Made by a program: the position numbers and the translations under genes. From Enterococcus dongliensis (GTDB lineage: Bacteria > Bacillota > Bacilli > Lactobacillales > Enterococcaceae), in NCBI RefSeq assembly GCF_005405225.1, contig NZ_BJDQ01000001.1:62001-126000 (forward strand): a stretch of 64,000 bases of DNA. The letters run 5' to 3'. Of the stretch, positions 45,484 to 52,949 are shown in pieces. The number at the start of each line of letters is the position of its first letter. Position 1 is the first letter of the stretch. The notes under the pieces were generated by a model. That model ran no database searches. It had not been told where the DNA came from and saw nothing but the letters and a program-made list of their open reading frames with translations.

Positions 45484-46491
45484 ATGTTATATGTACCAAA
45501 TGATAAAGAACGCGACCCACGAGTGAATCTAGCCATCGAGACCTATCTATTGCAAAACATGCCTTTAGATGAGCCGATTTTACTTTTTTATATTAATCAA
45601 CCATCTATTATCATCGGCCGTAACCAAAATACGATCGAAGAAATCAATAAAGAATATGTAGACGAAAATGGTATCCACGTTGTTCGACGTCTAAGCGGCG
45701 GCGGTGCGGTTTATCACGATCTTGGGAATTTAAACTTTAGTTTCATCATGCCTGATGACGGTAATTCTTTTAGAGATTTTAAAAAATTAACGGAACCAAT
45801 TGTTGAAGCGCTTCATAAATTGGGAATCGAAGGAGCACAATTAAAGGGCCGGAATGATTTAGTGATTGATGATAAGAAATTCTCCGGTAATGCGATGTAC
45901 TCAACGAATGGTCGGATGTTTGCCCATGGGACGCTGATGTTTGATAGTGACATCGATGAAGTCGTTAATGCCTTAAAAGTGAAAAAAGACAAAATTGAAT
46001 CAAAAGGAATCAAATCAATCCGTTCGCGAGTAACGAATATCAAAGATTTCTTACCTGCAGATAAACAAGACATGACAACTGAAGAATTCCGTCAAGCGAT
46101 TTTATTGCAGATTTTTGGTGTGGATAGTGTCGAACAGATCAAGACCCATGAATTGAACGAAGCAGATTGGAAAGCCATCAATCAAATTTCTGATGAATAT
46201 TATAAAAATTGGGACTGGAATTATGGACGTTCACCAGAATTCAATCTAGAGCGTCAAAAACGTTTTTCAATCGGTTCGATTGAAGTACGGCTTGCTGTGG
46301 TCAACGGCGTGATTGAAAAAGCCAAAGTTTTCGGTGACTTTTTCGGCCTAGGCGAAATCAAAGATGTTGAAAATCAATTGATTGGTACTCGTTATGAGAA
46401 AAAAGCTTTAGCAGATAGTATTGATCAAATCGATTTAACTCATTACTTTGGAAATATTACAAAAGAAGAATTTTTAGAATTAATCTATTAA
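45484..46491 (+). CDS. lplA: Lipoate--protein ligase
   Basis: 335 residues. Attaches lipoate to E2 and H-protein domains. RRLSGGGAVYHDLGNLNFSF (about 71-90) and the Lys in VIDDKKFSGNAMY are the lipoyl-AMP-binding signatures; the C-terminal accessory domain (about 245-335) is present, so it is the full bacterial form. GAGGAGCTG precedes the ATG. It is followed by a bidirectional terminator. Confidence 0.93.
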   Translation: MLYVPNDKERDPRVNLAIETYLLQNMPLDEPILLFYINQPSIIIGRNQNTIEEINKEYVDENGIHVVRRLSGGGAVYHDLGNLNFSFIMPDDGNSFRDFKKLTEPIVEALHKLGIEGAQLKGRNDLVIDDKKFSGNAMYSTNGRMFAHGTLMFDSDIDEVVNALKVKKDKIESKGIKSIRSRVTNIKDFLPADKQDMTTEEFRQAILLQIFGVDSVEQIKTHELNEADWKAINQISDEYYKNWDWNYGRSPEFNLERQKRFSIGSIEVRLAVVNGVIEKAKVFGDFFGLGEIKDVENQLIGTRYEKKALADSIDQIDLTHYFGNITKEEFLELIY

Positions 46492-46493
46492 AA

Positions 46494-46525
46494 AAAAAGG
46501 CTGCGATAACTATCGCAGCCTTTAA
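46494..46525. terminator. Bidirectional terminator between lplA and the convergent gene
   Basis: AAAGGCTGCGAT-AACT-ATCGCAGCCTTT, perfect 12-bp stem, with A8 on the left and TTT on the right; it serves both converging genes, better on the minus strand. Confidence 0.9.
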
Positions 46526-46539
46526 GCGTTACTAAAAAA

Positions 46540-48189
46540 TTATAGATCTAAAATAATTTTAAAATATTGTTGCTTCTCTTTTTCTTGCCACTGCCATTGC
46601 CCATTAGAACGTTTGACGGCTTGTTCCAATTCTTGATATGGCTCGATCATAGTAGACGTGGTGGCAAATTGGTCGAAAGAGTGGCGCGCCAAAGTGCTAG
46701 TTTTGCTTTCGATCACTAATTGGTCCTGTTTTTGTTGGATTGAAATATCGATGGTGCCGAAGATCGGATCTGTCAGAAACTTTTCAAATAGTTGAATCAA
46801 AAAGGTGAGTTTTTCATCATCTAACTTCTTCGTTTCTGGACTAGTTAAAAACTGGCAAGAAAAGAATTTTGCTTGTTTACGAAATTTTTTTTGATAATAA
46901 TTCTCCATTTGATACAAGAAATGGGTCAAAGAAGGCGTTTGATCTACTTCATCCGCCTCTTTTTCTGCCATTAAATTGAAGGTTTCTAATAAATTTTTTT
47001 GTTTTTCTCTCATTATCAATCCTTGTTCAAGCTGCTTTTGCTGCTGGACTCGTTGATAATAACTAACACTTATTTCTTCTGTTATGTGGTAGCCGGAAAT
47101 CAAGATCATCAGTCCGCTGAATAAGATCAACGGCCAATCCGTAGTCAAATTAGCTGATCCGGCAAAAAGTTGAATATAGAAGAAACAGTGGACGAATGCG
47201 GCCATAATAATTGCCGGCGAACAAATCGTATAAAAGCGATTATCGTTGGCAGATTCGGCTAAAGCAATCGCTGAAGTAAATAAAGTCATAAAGACGTTAA
47301 AACCACTAAAAATCTGCATCGCAACAGGTAAAGATAATTTACCGACTGCTAGAGAAACTAAGCCAAAAATAAGCAATAAAATCTGCAATCCAACGCCATA
47401 AAGGTAATACTGGCGATATTTATTTGTCCGCAACCAATAATAACTAGTCAAAAAAACCGGAATAAGAATGGATGTCAGATTATAGAGCGTTGATAAAGTG
47501 ATTGGATCAAACAAGGCACTGGCAGGAACATTCAAAGCAAGCGATTGCAAACCGATAAGAAAAATAAAACCAATCAAAAGCAGCGACGAAAGGAGCTGTT
47601 TTTTTGATTGCGCTGGTTTCAAACAAATGACTGCAAACATCAGTGCAATTAACGTTAGGCACAGGCTGAAAAGTAAAAACTGAGGTAAGGCATGTAGAAT
47701 AAAAAAGCGATTGACAGCAGCTGCTTCTCCAATAAAAATTTGTGCAGGAATGCCAGAATAATAATCATAAGGTGTTTTCGTAACGACTCGCAGTTTTTGT
47801 TGGCGATAGTTATCTGGCAGATGGATCGTTGTTTGTAATAATCCAGGTCTGCTCTGTTTATTTGTAGCATCATAGCTGTAAATAAGTTTTTCCCCGATAT
47901 AGACGAATACCCATTGATGATTGGCTCGTAAGACGACTTGCGGATTTTTTAGTGTCATATCTAAAGGCTGTTGCATGATCAAAGCAGTATTAGGCGGGAT
48001 ATTTTTTAGCCGTTGATCTGTTTGCCCCACGATGTAATGATCAGAATGACCCTTGACGATAAAGGTCCAATGTCTATCTAATTCTACGACACTTGTTTTT
48101 TTTATTTCTTCTATCACTTTAAAACCAATGGTTAAAATAAATATTAAAATAACTGATATTATAAAAAGGAATCTCGTTTTATTAGACAA
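46540..48189 (-). CDS. 7TM sensor-like protein with degenerate kinase-like cytoplasmic tail
   Basis: 549 residues. Layout: N-terminal membrane segment (about 7-25); extracellular part about 28-165 that looks beta-rich (PQVVLRANHQWVFVYIGEKL); seven membrane segments about 166-385; cytoplasmic tail about 385-549. This is the order of 7TMR-DISM-type receptors. The tail begins with a coiled coil (QQQKQLEQGLIMREKQKNL) and ends GQWQWQEKEKQQYFKIILDL, resembling the last strands of a HATPase domain, but no H-box, no N-box asparagine and no GxG motifs are present. The start is uncertain: TTG 48189 is the first start codon in frame, but no binding site precedes it; AAAGGAGG at 48233-48240 suits a TTG in another frame (see findings). 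Divergent from the signal-peptidase-like gene. Function unknown. Confidence 0.65.
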   Translation of the reverse strand: MSNKTRFLFIISVILIFILTIGFKVIEEIKKTSVVELDRHWTFIVKGHSDHYIVGQTDQRLKNIPPNTALIMQQPLDMTLKNPQVVLRANHQWVFVYIGEKLIYSYDATNKQSRPGLLQTTIHLPDNYRQQKLRVVTKTPYDYYSGIPAQIFIGEAAAVNRFFILHALPQFLLFSLCLTLIALMFAVICLKPAQSKKQLLSSLLLIGFIFLIGLQSLALNVPASALFDPITLSTLYNLTSILIPVFLTSYYWLRTNKYRQYYLYGVGLQILLLIFGLVSLAVGKLSLPVAMQIFSGFNVFMTLFTSAIALAESANDNRFYTICSPAIIMAAFVHCFFYIQLFAGSANLTTDWPLILFSGLMILISGYHITEEISVSYYQRVQQQKQLEQGLIMREKQKNLLETFNLMAEKEADEVDQTPSLTHFLYQMENYYQKKFRKQAKFFSCQFLTSPETKKLDDEKLTFLIQLFEKFLTDPIFGTIDISIQQKQDQLVIESKTSTLARHSFDQFATTSTMIEPYQELEQAVKRSNGQWQWQEKEKQQYFKIILDL

Positions 48190-48279
48190 TCGAAAAGTAT
48201 TTTTGTGGAATAAAAATTTGATAACAAAGGCGCCTCCTTTTATTAAAAAAATAAAATAAATTATCTATAAACTATAATG

Positions 48280-48307
48280 ATAGTAACATATTGCGCTTTC
48301 TAGTCAA
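48280..48307 (-). promoter_or_regulatory. Probable promoter of the 7TM gene
   Basis: Minus strand TTGACT (48302-48307) and TACTAT (48280-48285) with a 16-base spacer. The predicted transcript starts about 85 bases before the TTG at 48189. Confidence 0.5.
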
Positions 48308-48414
48308 ATCAAATGCAGATTTTGTTCAATGATTCGTTAAAAAATAGAAAAATTTGAGTAATATGATATGATGGATATAAAGAGGATTTCTTTTTTTAGA
48401 GGAGGCGAAAGTCA

Positions 48415-48921
48415 GTGCCAAGAAATAAAAAAATAACATTTGTTTATGCTGTATTAATTTTTTGTCTATTCTTATTAGCTATCCTAACAATTGTTATTCC
48501 AAAAGTATTGAATGTGACACCTTATGTGATTTCAGACAATAAAATGGCACCGGGATATCGTAAAGGGGGATTAGTGTTTGTAAAAGATGTCTCAGAGCCC
48601 ATTCATGTTGGGAATACCATCACTTATTATGAAAATCAAGGGAAAACGATTAAAACACGACGCGTCTTAGCTGTCGATAATAAAATTGATGGGTATTTTG
48701 TCAAAGGCGACAACTCTGATAAAGCTGAGATGGGCTTAGTACATGAACGAAACTTGATTGGTCGTCCATATTTTTATTTACCGTACATAGGATTTTTAGC
48801 AAATACAAAAGTGATGAATATTTTAAAGATAGGTTTATTTGTCGGTGCTATTTTAATGACACTTTCAACTTTGTTTTTTCAGACTGAGATAAGACAAAAG
48901 TTTCGGCAGCCAATTGATTGA
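48415..48921 (+). CDS. Signal peptidase I-like protein lacking catalytic residues (pseudoenzyme)
   Basis: 168 residues. N-terminal membrane segment (about 8-28), S26-like ectodomain, second membrane segment (about 136-156): the two-TM layout of SipW/ER-type (S26B) signal peptidases. Recognisable family blocks: YVISDNKMAPGYRKGGLVFVK (substrate-binding box B region, 20 residues here at 38-57), TRRVLAV and YFVKGDNSD. In active enzymes the box is SGSMEP; here the position before Met44 is Lys43, so the catalytic serine is gone. The general base (His in THRV of SipW, Lys in S26A) is Arg82 in TRRV. GTG start at 48415 with AGAGGAGGCG upstream. Divergent from the 7TM gene. Probably not a protease; a binding or regulatory role is inference. 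Confidence 0.75.
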   Translation: MPRNKKITFVYAVLIFCLFLLAILTIVIPKVLNVTPYVISDNKMAPGYRKGGLVFVKDVSEPIHVGNTITYYENQGKTIKTRRVLAVDNKIDGYFVKGDNSDKAEMGLVHERNLIGRPYFYLPYIGFLANTKVMNILKIGLFVGAILMTLSTLFFQTEIRQKFRQPID

Positions 48922-48969
48922 ATCTTTTGTCTTAATATCAAAATGTAAAAAAGAGAAAGCGAGCCAAAC

Positions 48970-49350
48970 TTAGTCTGATAATGTTTGTTTGATAGTGTAT
49001 CCATTTTCTTGCAAGACCGTGATGGCCGCAACATAGTCGTCGGCTTTGACTAAAATATAATCCGTATTATATGTTGAGACAGCGAAAATACTGATTTTTA
49101 CTTCTGCTAATAAAGTAGCGATTTTTGCTAAGATCCCAACCAAACTGAAATCTAAAATTCCTTCGATTTTAAAAGCTTTCCAACCATCCTCGCGCTCAAT
49201 CGTATCGGCAGGTACCGTATCAGTAGCAGAAACAACTGAAATTTCTTCATCATTTATACCGATAAAAAGCGGCTGTTGTGTCAGATCAACTGCATGTAGA
49301 TCACTCACTTGGTACACAGATAATTCTTGCGGTAAGGTTATTAGATTCAT
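48970..49350 (-). CDS. ACT-domain protein
   Basis: 126 residues. The second half is a typical ACT fold (AFKIEGILDFSLVGILAKIATLLAEVKISIFAVSTYNTDYILVK), and the first half (SVYQVSDLHAVDLTQQPLF..EEISVVSATDTVP) resembles the paired N-terminal ACT-like domain of this family (COG3603 type). Such proteins usually bind amino acids; the ligand is unknown. AAGGAG precedes the ATG. Confidence 0.8.
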   Translation of the reverse strand: MNLITLPQELSVYQVSDLHAVDLTQQPLFIGINDEEISVVSATDTVPADTIEREDGWKAFKIEGILDFSLVGILAKIATLLAEVKISIFAVSTYNTDYILVKADDYVAAITVLQENGYTIKQTLSD

Positions 49351-49435
49351 TTAAAAACTCCTTTTTGTCATAGCCAGATTAATCAAAGATAGTTTCCTCT
49401 GATTGTTGCTGTCTACGTTTTAGTAGTTCAAAAAA

Positions 49436-49476
49436 TACTAAAAAACCGCTTGAGATCGAGTCTCTAGCGGTTTTTT
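49436..49476 (-). terminator. Terminator after tRNA-Arg
   Basis: On the minus strand AAAAACCGCT / AGCGGTTTTT with an inner GAGA / TCTC stem, followed by T-rich sequence. It starts two bases after the tRNA. Confidence 0.85.
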
Positions 49477-49477
49477 A

Positions 49478-49551
49478 TATCACAGGAGGGATTCGAACCC
49501 CCGACCGTCCGCTTAGAAGGCGGATGCTCTATCCAGCTGAGCTACTGTGAC
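49478..49551 (-). tRNA. tRNA-Arg, anticodon TCT
   Basis: 74 bases. Acceptor arm GTCACAG / CTGTGAT (G1-U72 wobble), T8 A9, D-arm GCTC..GAGC, anticodon arm CCGCCTTCTAAGCGG with TCT in the loop, T-arm GGGGGTTCGAATCCC, discriminator A. CCA is not encoded. The anticodon reads AGA/AGG. A consensus promoter and a terminator flank it, so it is a single-gene unit. Confidence 0.95.
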
Positions 49552-49572
49552 AGTAGTTTTGCAACAACTGCT

Positions 49573-49601
49573 ATTATAGAAAAACTACCATTACTTGTCA
49601 A
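49573..49601 (-). promoter_or_regulatory. Consensus promoter of tRNA-Arg
   Basis: Minus strand TTGACA (49596-49601), 17-base spacer, TATAAT (49573-49578): a full consensus sigma-70-type promoter, 21 bases before the tRNA. Confidence 0.9.
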
Positions 49602-49689
49602 TCCCAATCCATGCTTTTACTTTAAAAGCAGCTTTTGAAAGATATCATAGAGAAAGATAACAGTTAGAGTAATTTGTTCCAATTACGGT

Positions 49690-50358
49690 CTATTTATTTT
49701 TTGAGATCAAAGCAACACCATCACCTAAAGGAAGCAATGTCGATGAAAGTTCGGGAGATTTAGTGATCTCTGCTAAAAATTCATTTAATTTGCGGTGGAT
49801 TGCACGGTTTTTACGGGGAATCTCTTCGATAGGTTGTAAAATCGTCCCGGCTTGAAAAATATCATCCACCATCAAAATGCCATCATCTGCTAACAAACGC
49901 AAACATTCAGGCAAGAAGGTGATGTATTTTGCTTTGGCACTGTCCATAAAAATAAAATCGTAAGGCCCTTCTAGACTGCTGAGTAAATCTGCCGCATCTC
50001 CTTCTAATAGAGTAATTTGCTCAGTTAAATCAAGTTTTTCAAAATTTTTCTTTGCTTTTTCGATCATCACAGGGAAACGATCGATGGTCGTTATTTTTGC
50101 GTCTTCTCCAAGGGTTTCCGCCATTAGGCTAGCTGAAAAACCAATCGCAGTACCAATCTCTAAAACAGTTTTCGGCCGTTTTTGTCGCAATAAAAATTGT
50201 AGGAAGACGACAGTTTCATGAGGGATTACAGGGACGCCATTTTCATGGGCAAGCTCTTCCAATTCTCCTAAAGCACCAGTTAGAGATTTTTGTTCTGTTC
50301 GTAAATAGTGCAAAATATCTTCATTGATTATTGGGCGGTACATCATTTCATTACGCAT
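49690..50358 (-). CDS. trmR: O-methyltransferase, TrmR (YrrM) type
   Basis: 222 residues from the ATG at 50358 (AGAGGAAA upstream; the longer ORF from 50400 overlaps the previous gene). SAM-binding VLEIGTAIGFSASL, the acidic TTIDRFP, metal-binding MDSAKAKY and VDDIFQ. Matches class I O-methyltransferases such as YrrM of Bacillus, which methylates 5-hydroxyuridine at the tRNA wobble position. Its ATG overlaps the stop codon of the preceding UDG-family gene (TAATG), so they are coupled. Confidence 0.85.
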   Translation of the reverse strand: MRNEMMYRPIINEDILHYLRTEQKSLTGALGELEELAHENGVPVIPHETVVFLQFLLRQKRPKTVLEIGTAIGFSASLMAETLGEDAKITTIDRFPVMIEKAKKNFEKLDLTEQITLLEGDAADLLSSLEGPYDFIFMDSAKAKYITFLPECLRLLADDGILMVDDIFQAGTILQPIEEIPRKNRAIHRKLNEFLAEITKSPELSSTLLPLGDGVALISKNK

Positions 50359-51005
50359 TATTTTTCCTCTTTTTCTAGTAATTTCCCTAAAATCAGCCAA
50401 TCTTTTTTGATTGTCTCACTTAAAGAACGATTATAAAAAATCGCTGCTGGATGAAATAGGGGGACGACAGTGTAAGTTTTTTCAGATAATTGATAATCAT
50501 TTTTTTCGGTGGTCAATTCAAATATAGGACCATGATAAATTTCACCATGGCATTCGCTGATTTGCCACTTTGATCCAAGCAGTCGTTGTAGACCGATATT
50601 GCCTAAGGTTGCAATGATCTTTGGGCGAACAGTGGCAATTTCATAATCTAAAATCGGGGCATGTGCCAGTATTTCTTTTTTGTTCGGGGTTCGGTTTGGA
50701 TAAACAGTCTCATTTTCCTTTGTTTTCTTATTAATCCGTTCAACAATTTTATACGGACGACTTCTGACCGCACTGGTGATATAAGTATTTTCTCGAGTCA
50801 GACCGATTGATGCCATCACTTGGATCAATTCTTTTCCAGCTGCGCCAGAAAAAGGGATATGATTGATGACTTCATTTCGTCCTGGTGCTTCACCCACTAA
50901 CATCACTTTTGGCTGAAGTGGTCCTTGCCCTGCGATAAAACATTCAAGCTGGAAATCTTTTGATCGTTTTGCTACTAAATCGACTAGCTCTGTTGGATAA
51001 TCCAT
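50358..51005 (-). CDS. Uracil-DNA glycosylase superfamily protein
   Basis: 215 residues. Motif A GEAPGRNEVINHIPFSGAAGKEL (the region about 37-59) and motif B HPAAIFYNRSL (about 188-198) identify the UDG superfamily, closest in pattern to family 4. The four cysteines that bind the Fe-S cluster in family 4 are absent; only two isolated cysteines occur. It likely removes uracil or another base from DNA, or is a diverged member. Upstream of trmR with an overlapping stop/start. Confidence 0.8.
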   Translation of the reverse strand: MDYPTELVDLVAKRSKDFQLECFIAGQGPLQPKVMLVGEAPGRNEVINHIPFSGAAGKELIQVMASIGLTRENTYITSAVRSRPYKIVERINKKTKENETVYPNRTPNKKEILAHAPILDYEIATVRPKIIATLGNIGLQRLLGSKWQISECHGEIYHGPIFELTTEKNDYQLSEKTYTVVPLFHPAAIFYNRSLSETIKKDWLILGKLLEKEEK

Positions 51006-51154
51006 GATGTCTCCTCACTTATTGATCACAAAATTTTTAATCCTTATGCGGATCATCTTGCCATACTTATTAAGACAGCAAGTAGATGATATGAATTGAT
51101 TGTCTTACTAATAGTAGAAAAAAGCGGCGCGCCCGTCAATAATTAATCATTGAC

Positions 51155-51183
51155 TTGACTAATCTTTTTTAGTAAACTATGAA
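51155..51183 (+). promoter_or_regulatory. rplU promoter
   Basis: TTGACT (51155-51160), 17-base spacer, TATGAA (51178-51183). Confidence 0.65.
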
Positions 51184-51292
51184 TGTTGTAATTGTGGAAC
51201 CCACAGCTACAACCGCACAGAACAAGTTAGTAAGAACTTCGGTCACTTGGGATGGCGAGTCTAAGTATCTAATATAAGGAGGTGCCACAAGC
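51184..51292 (+). promoter_or_regulatory. Structured leader of the L21 operon
   Basis: The leader contains TGTGG-AAC-CCACA (51193-51205) and AAGTT / AACTT and further pairings before the AAGGAGG site. A structured L21 leader that autoregulates the rplU operon is known in Firmicutes; this sequence fits the position, but I could not compare it with the covariance model. Confidence 0.6.
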
Positions 51293-51601
51293 ATGTACGC
51301 AATCATCAAAACTGGCGGTAAACAAATTAAAGTTGAAGAAGGTCAAGCGGTCTACATTGAAAAATTAGACGTTGAAGCTGGCGAAAAAGTTGTCTTCGAT
51401 CAAGTTGTTTTAGTAGGCGGCGAAACTACAAAAGTAGGAGCTCCTATCGTTGAAGGTGCAACTGTTGAAGGAACTGTTGAAAAACACGGCAAACAAAAGA
51501 AAGTCGTTACTTTCAAATACAAACCTAAAAAACATTCACACCGTAAACAAGGTCATCGTCAACCTTACACTAAAGTTGTCATTGACTCAATCAAAGCATA
51601 A
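51293..51601 (+). CDS. rplU: 50S ribosomal protein L21
   Basis: 102 residues, full length. [18 protein letters not shown] at the N-terminus and [20 protein letters not shown] in the C-terminal 20S-like basic tail are diagnostic. AAGGAGGTG precedes the ATG. First gene of rplU-prp-rpmA. Confidence 0.98.
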   Translation: MYAIIKTGGKQIKVEEGQAVYIEKLDVEAGEKVVFDQVVLVGGETTKVGAPIVEGATVEGTVEKHGKQKKVVTFKYKPKKHSHRKQGHRQPYTKVVIDSIKA

Positions 51602-51619
51602 AAAAAGAAGGTGCCTAAG

Positions 51620-51970
51620 TTGATCAAAGGTACATTCGCTCGAAATCAAGCAGGTCAAATCAATGAATTTACATTGACCGGTCATGCTGAAGCAGGGCCT
51701 TACGGTAGTGATATCGTTTGTTCTGCTGTTTCTGCACTGGCCATCAGCACTGTAAATAGCTTAGATGCACTAGCAGGTGTCATTCCTACCGTCGAAACCA
51801 ATGATCGTGAAGGTGGTTATCTTCATGTAACATTGAACTTAGATGATTCGATGACTCAAGAGCAGATGAATATCTCGCAAATTTTGTTAGAGCATTTATT
51901 GTTAGGTCTGCAATCAATCGAAACTGAATATTTGGATTACATCATGATCCAAACAGAATCTAAATCATAG
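51620..51970 (+). CDS. prp: Ribosomal-processing cysteine protease Prp (YsxB)
   Basis: 116 residues from TTG 51620 (MIKGTFARN); AAGGTG lies six bases upstream, while the in-frame GTG at 51611 is part of that site. His22 in TGHAEAGPYGSDI and Cys34 in VCSAVSAL are the catalytic pair of the family. Prp trims the N-terminal extension of L27 in Firmicutes, and that extension is present in the next gene. Confidence 0.95.
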   Translation: MIKGTFARNQAGQINEFTLTGHAEAGPYGSDIVCSAVSALAISTVNSLDALAGVIPTVETNDREGGYLHVTLNLDDSMTQEQMNISQILLEHLLLGLQSIETEYLDYIMIQTESKS

Positions 51971-51982
51971 GAGGTGCAGCTC

Positions 51983-52276
51983 ATGTTATTGAATATGAAC
52001 TTACAATTATTCGCCCACAAAAAAGGTGGCGGTTCAACTTCTAACGGTCGTGACTCAGAATCAAAACGTTTAGGTGCTAAACGTGCTGATGGTCAAACTG
52101 TTACTGGTGGATCAATTCTTTATCGCCAACGTGGTACTAAAATTTTCCCTGGTGTTAACGTAGGTATCGGTGGCGATGACACATTGTTTGCTAAAGTTGA
52201 CGGCGTAGTACGTTTCGAACGTAAAGGTCGCGACAAAAAACAAGTGTCTGTATACCCAGTCGCTCAAGAAGCTTAA
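51983..52276 (+). CDS. rpmA: 50S ribosomal protein L27 with Prp-cleavable extension
   Basis: 97 residues from ATG 51983 (AGGAGG at 51969-51974). The N-terminus [17 protein letters not shown] carries the LQLFA motif; Prp is expected to cut after Ala11 so that the mature protein starts HKKGGG, whose tail reaches the peptidyl transferase centre. The remainder is normal L27. Confidence 0.98.
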   Translation: MLLNMNLQLFAHKKGGGSTSNGRDSESKRLGAKRADGQTVTGGSILYRQRGTKIFPGVNVGIGGDDTLFAKVDGVVRFERKGRDKKQVSVYPVAQEA

Positions 52277-52285
52277 TTACAATCG

Positions 52286-52324
52286 GCTCTATCCCTTGTT
52301 GCTCAAGGGATGGAGCTTTTTTTG
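52286..52324 (+). terminator. Terminator of the rplU operon
   Basis: GCTCTATCCCTT / AAGGGATGGAGC stem (one G-U) and T8. Confidence 0.93.
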
Positions 52325-52419
52325 TTTGGCTGGTTATTTCGAAAATTGGATTCGTTTAAAAAGTTACTAGCTAGTTTTTTATGCTAAAATAAGTTCAAAG
52401 TGATTTGGAGGAATAAACC

Positions 52420-52947
52420 ATTAAAAAACAATTTTTTTCTACTCGTGAATTGGCACTCTATGCTTTACTAACAGCTGTTTGCGTTGTTGGCCGATTATTG
52501 ACTTCATTGATTCCTAATGTCCAGCCAATCACTGCAATCTTGTTGATTGTTACGTTGAATATTGGCGTATTGCCGGCGTTGCTCATTGGTTCATTGTCGA
52601 TTGTGATTACAAATCTTTATTTAGGGATGGGGATTTGGACGATTGCTCAGATTTTTTCTTTTGCTATTATTATTTTATTGATGGGTGCATTGAAAAAGTG
52701 GACACCGTTAAAATCTTTTTTATTAGGTGAAGTTGTAGTTAGTTTTCTGCTGAGTCTGTTGTATGGACTGCTTGTTTCGCTTATGTTGGCCCCATTTTGG
52801 GGGATTAAACAGTTTCTGCCTTATTACTTAGCAGGTGTATCTTTTGACGTGATGCATGGAATCGGAACTGCTGTTTTTTATATGTTACTGAATAAACCGT
52901 TGATTAAAATATTTCAGCGATATCAAAGAAGAGAAAAGAGTGTGTGA
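52420..52947 (+). CDS. ECF transporter substrate-specific (S) component, apparent ATT start
   Basis: 175 residues, about five or six membrane segments. Reading from ATT at 52420 gives (M)[19 protein letters not shown], the usual start of this family; TTGGAGGA (52405-52412) is correctly spaced from it. The first ordinary start codon is TTG 52450, which has no binding site and would delete the first ten residues. The body has AxxxA-type packing positions in the first helix and [16 protein letters not shown]. Such proteins bind a vitamin and dock with EcfT/EcfA (not in the window). The overlap with queG (cobalamin-dependent) suggests a vitamin B12 or a queuosine-precursor substrate; this is inference. 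Confidence 0.8.
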   Translation: MKKQFFSTRELALYALLTAVCVVGRLLTSLIPNVQPITAILLIVTLNIGVLPALLIGSLSIVITNLYLGMGIWTIAQIFSFAIIILLMGALKKWTPLKSFLLGEVVVSFLLSLLYGLLVSLMLAPFWGIKQFLPYYLAGVSFDVMHGIGTAVFYMLLNKPLIKIFQRYQRREKSV

Positions 52948-52949
52948 AC

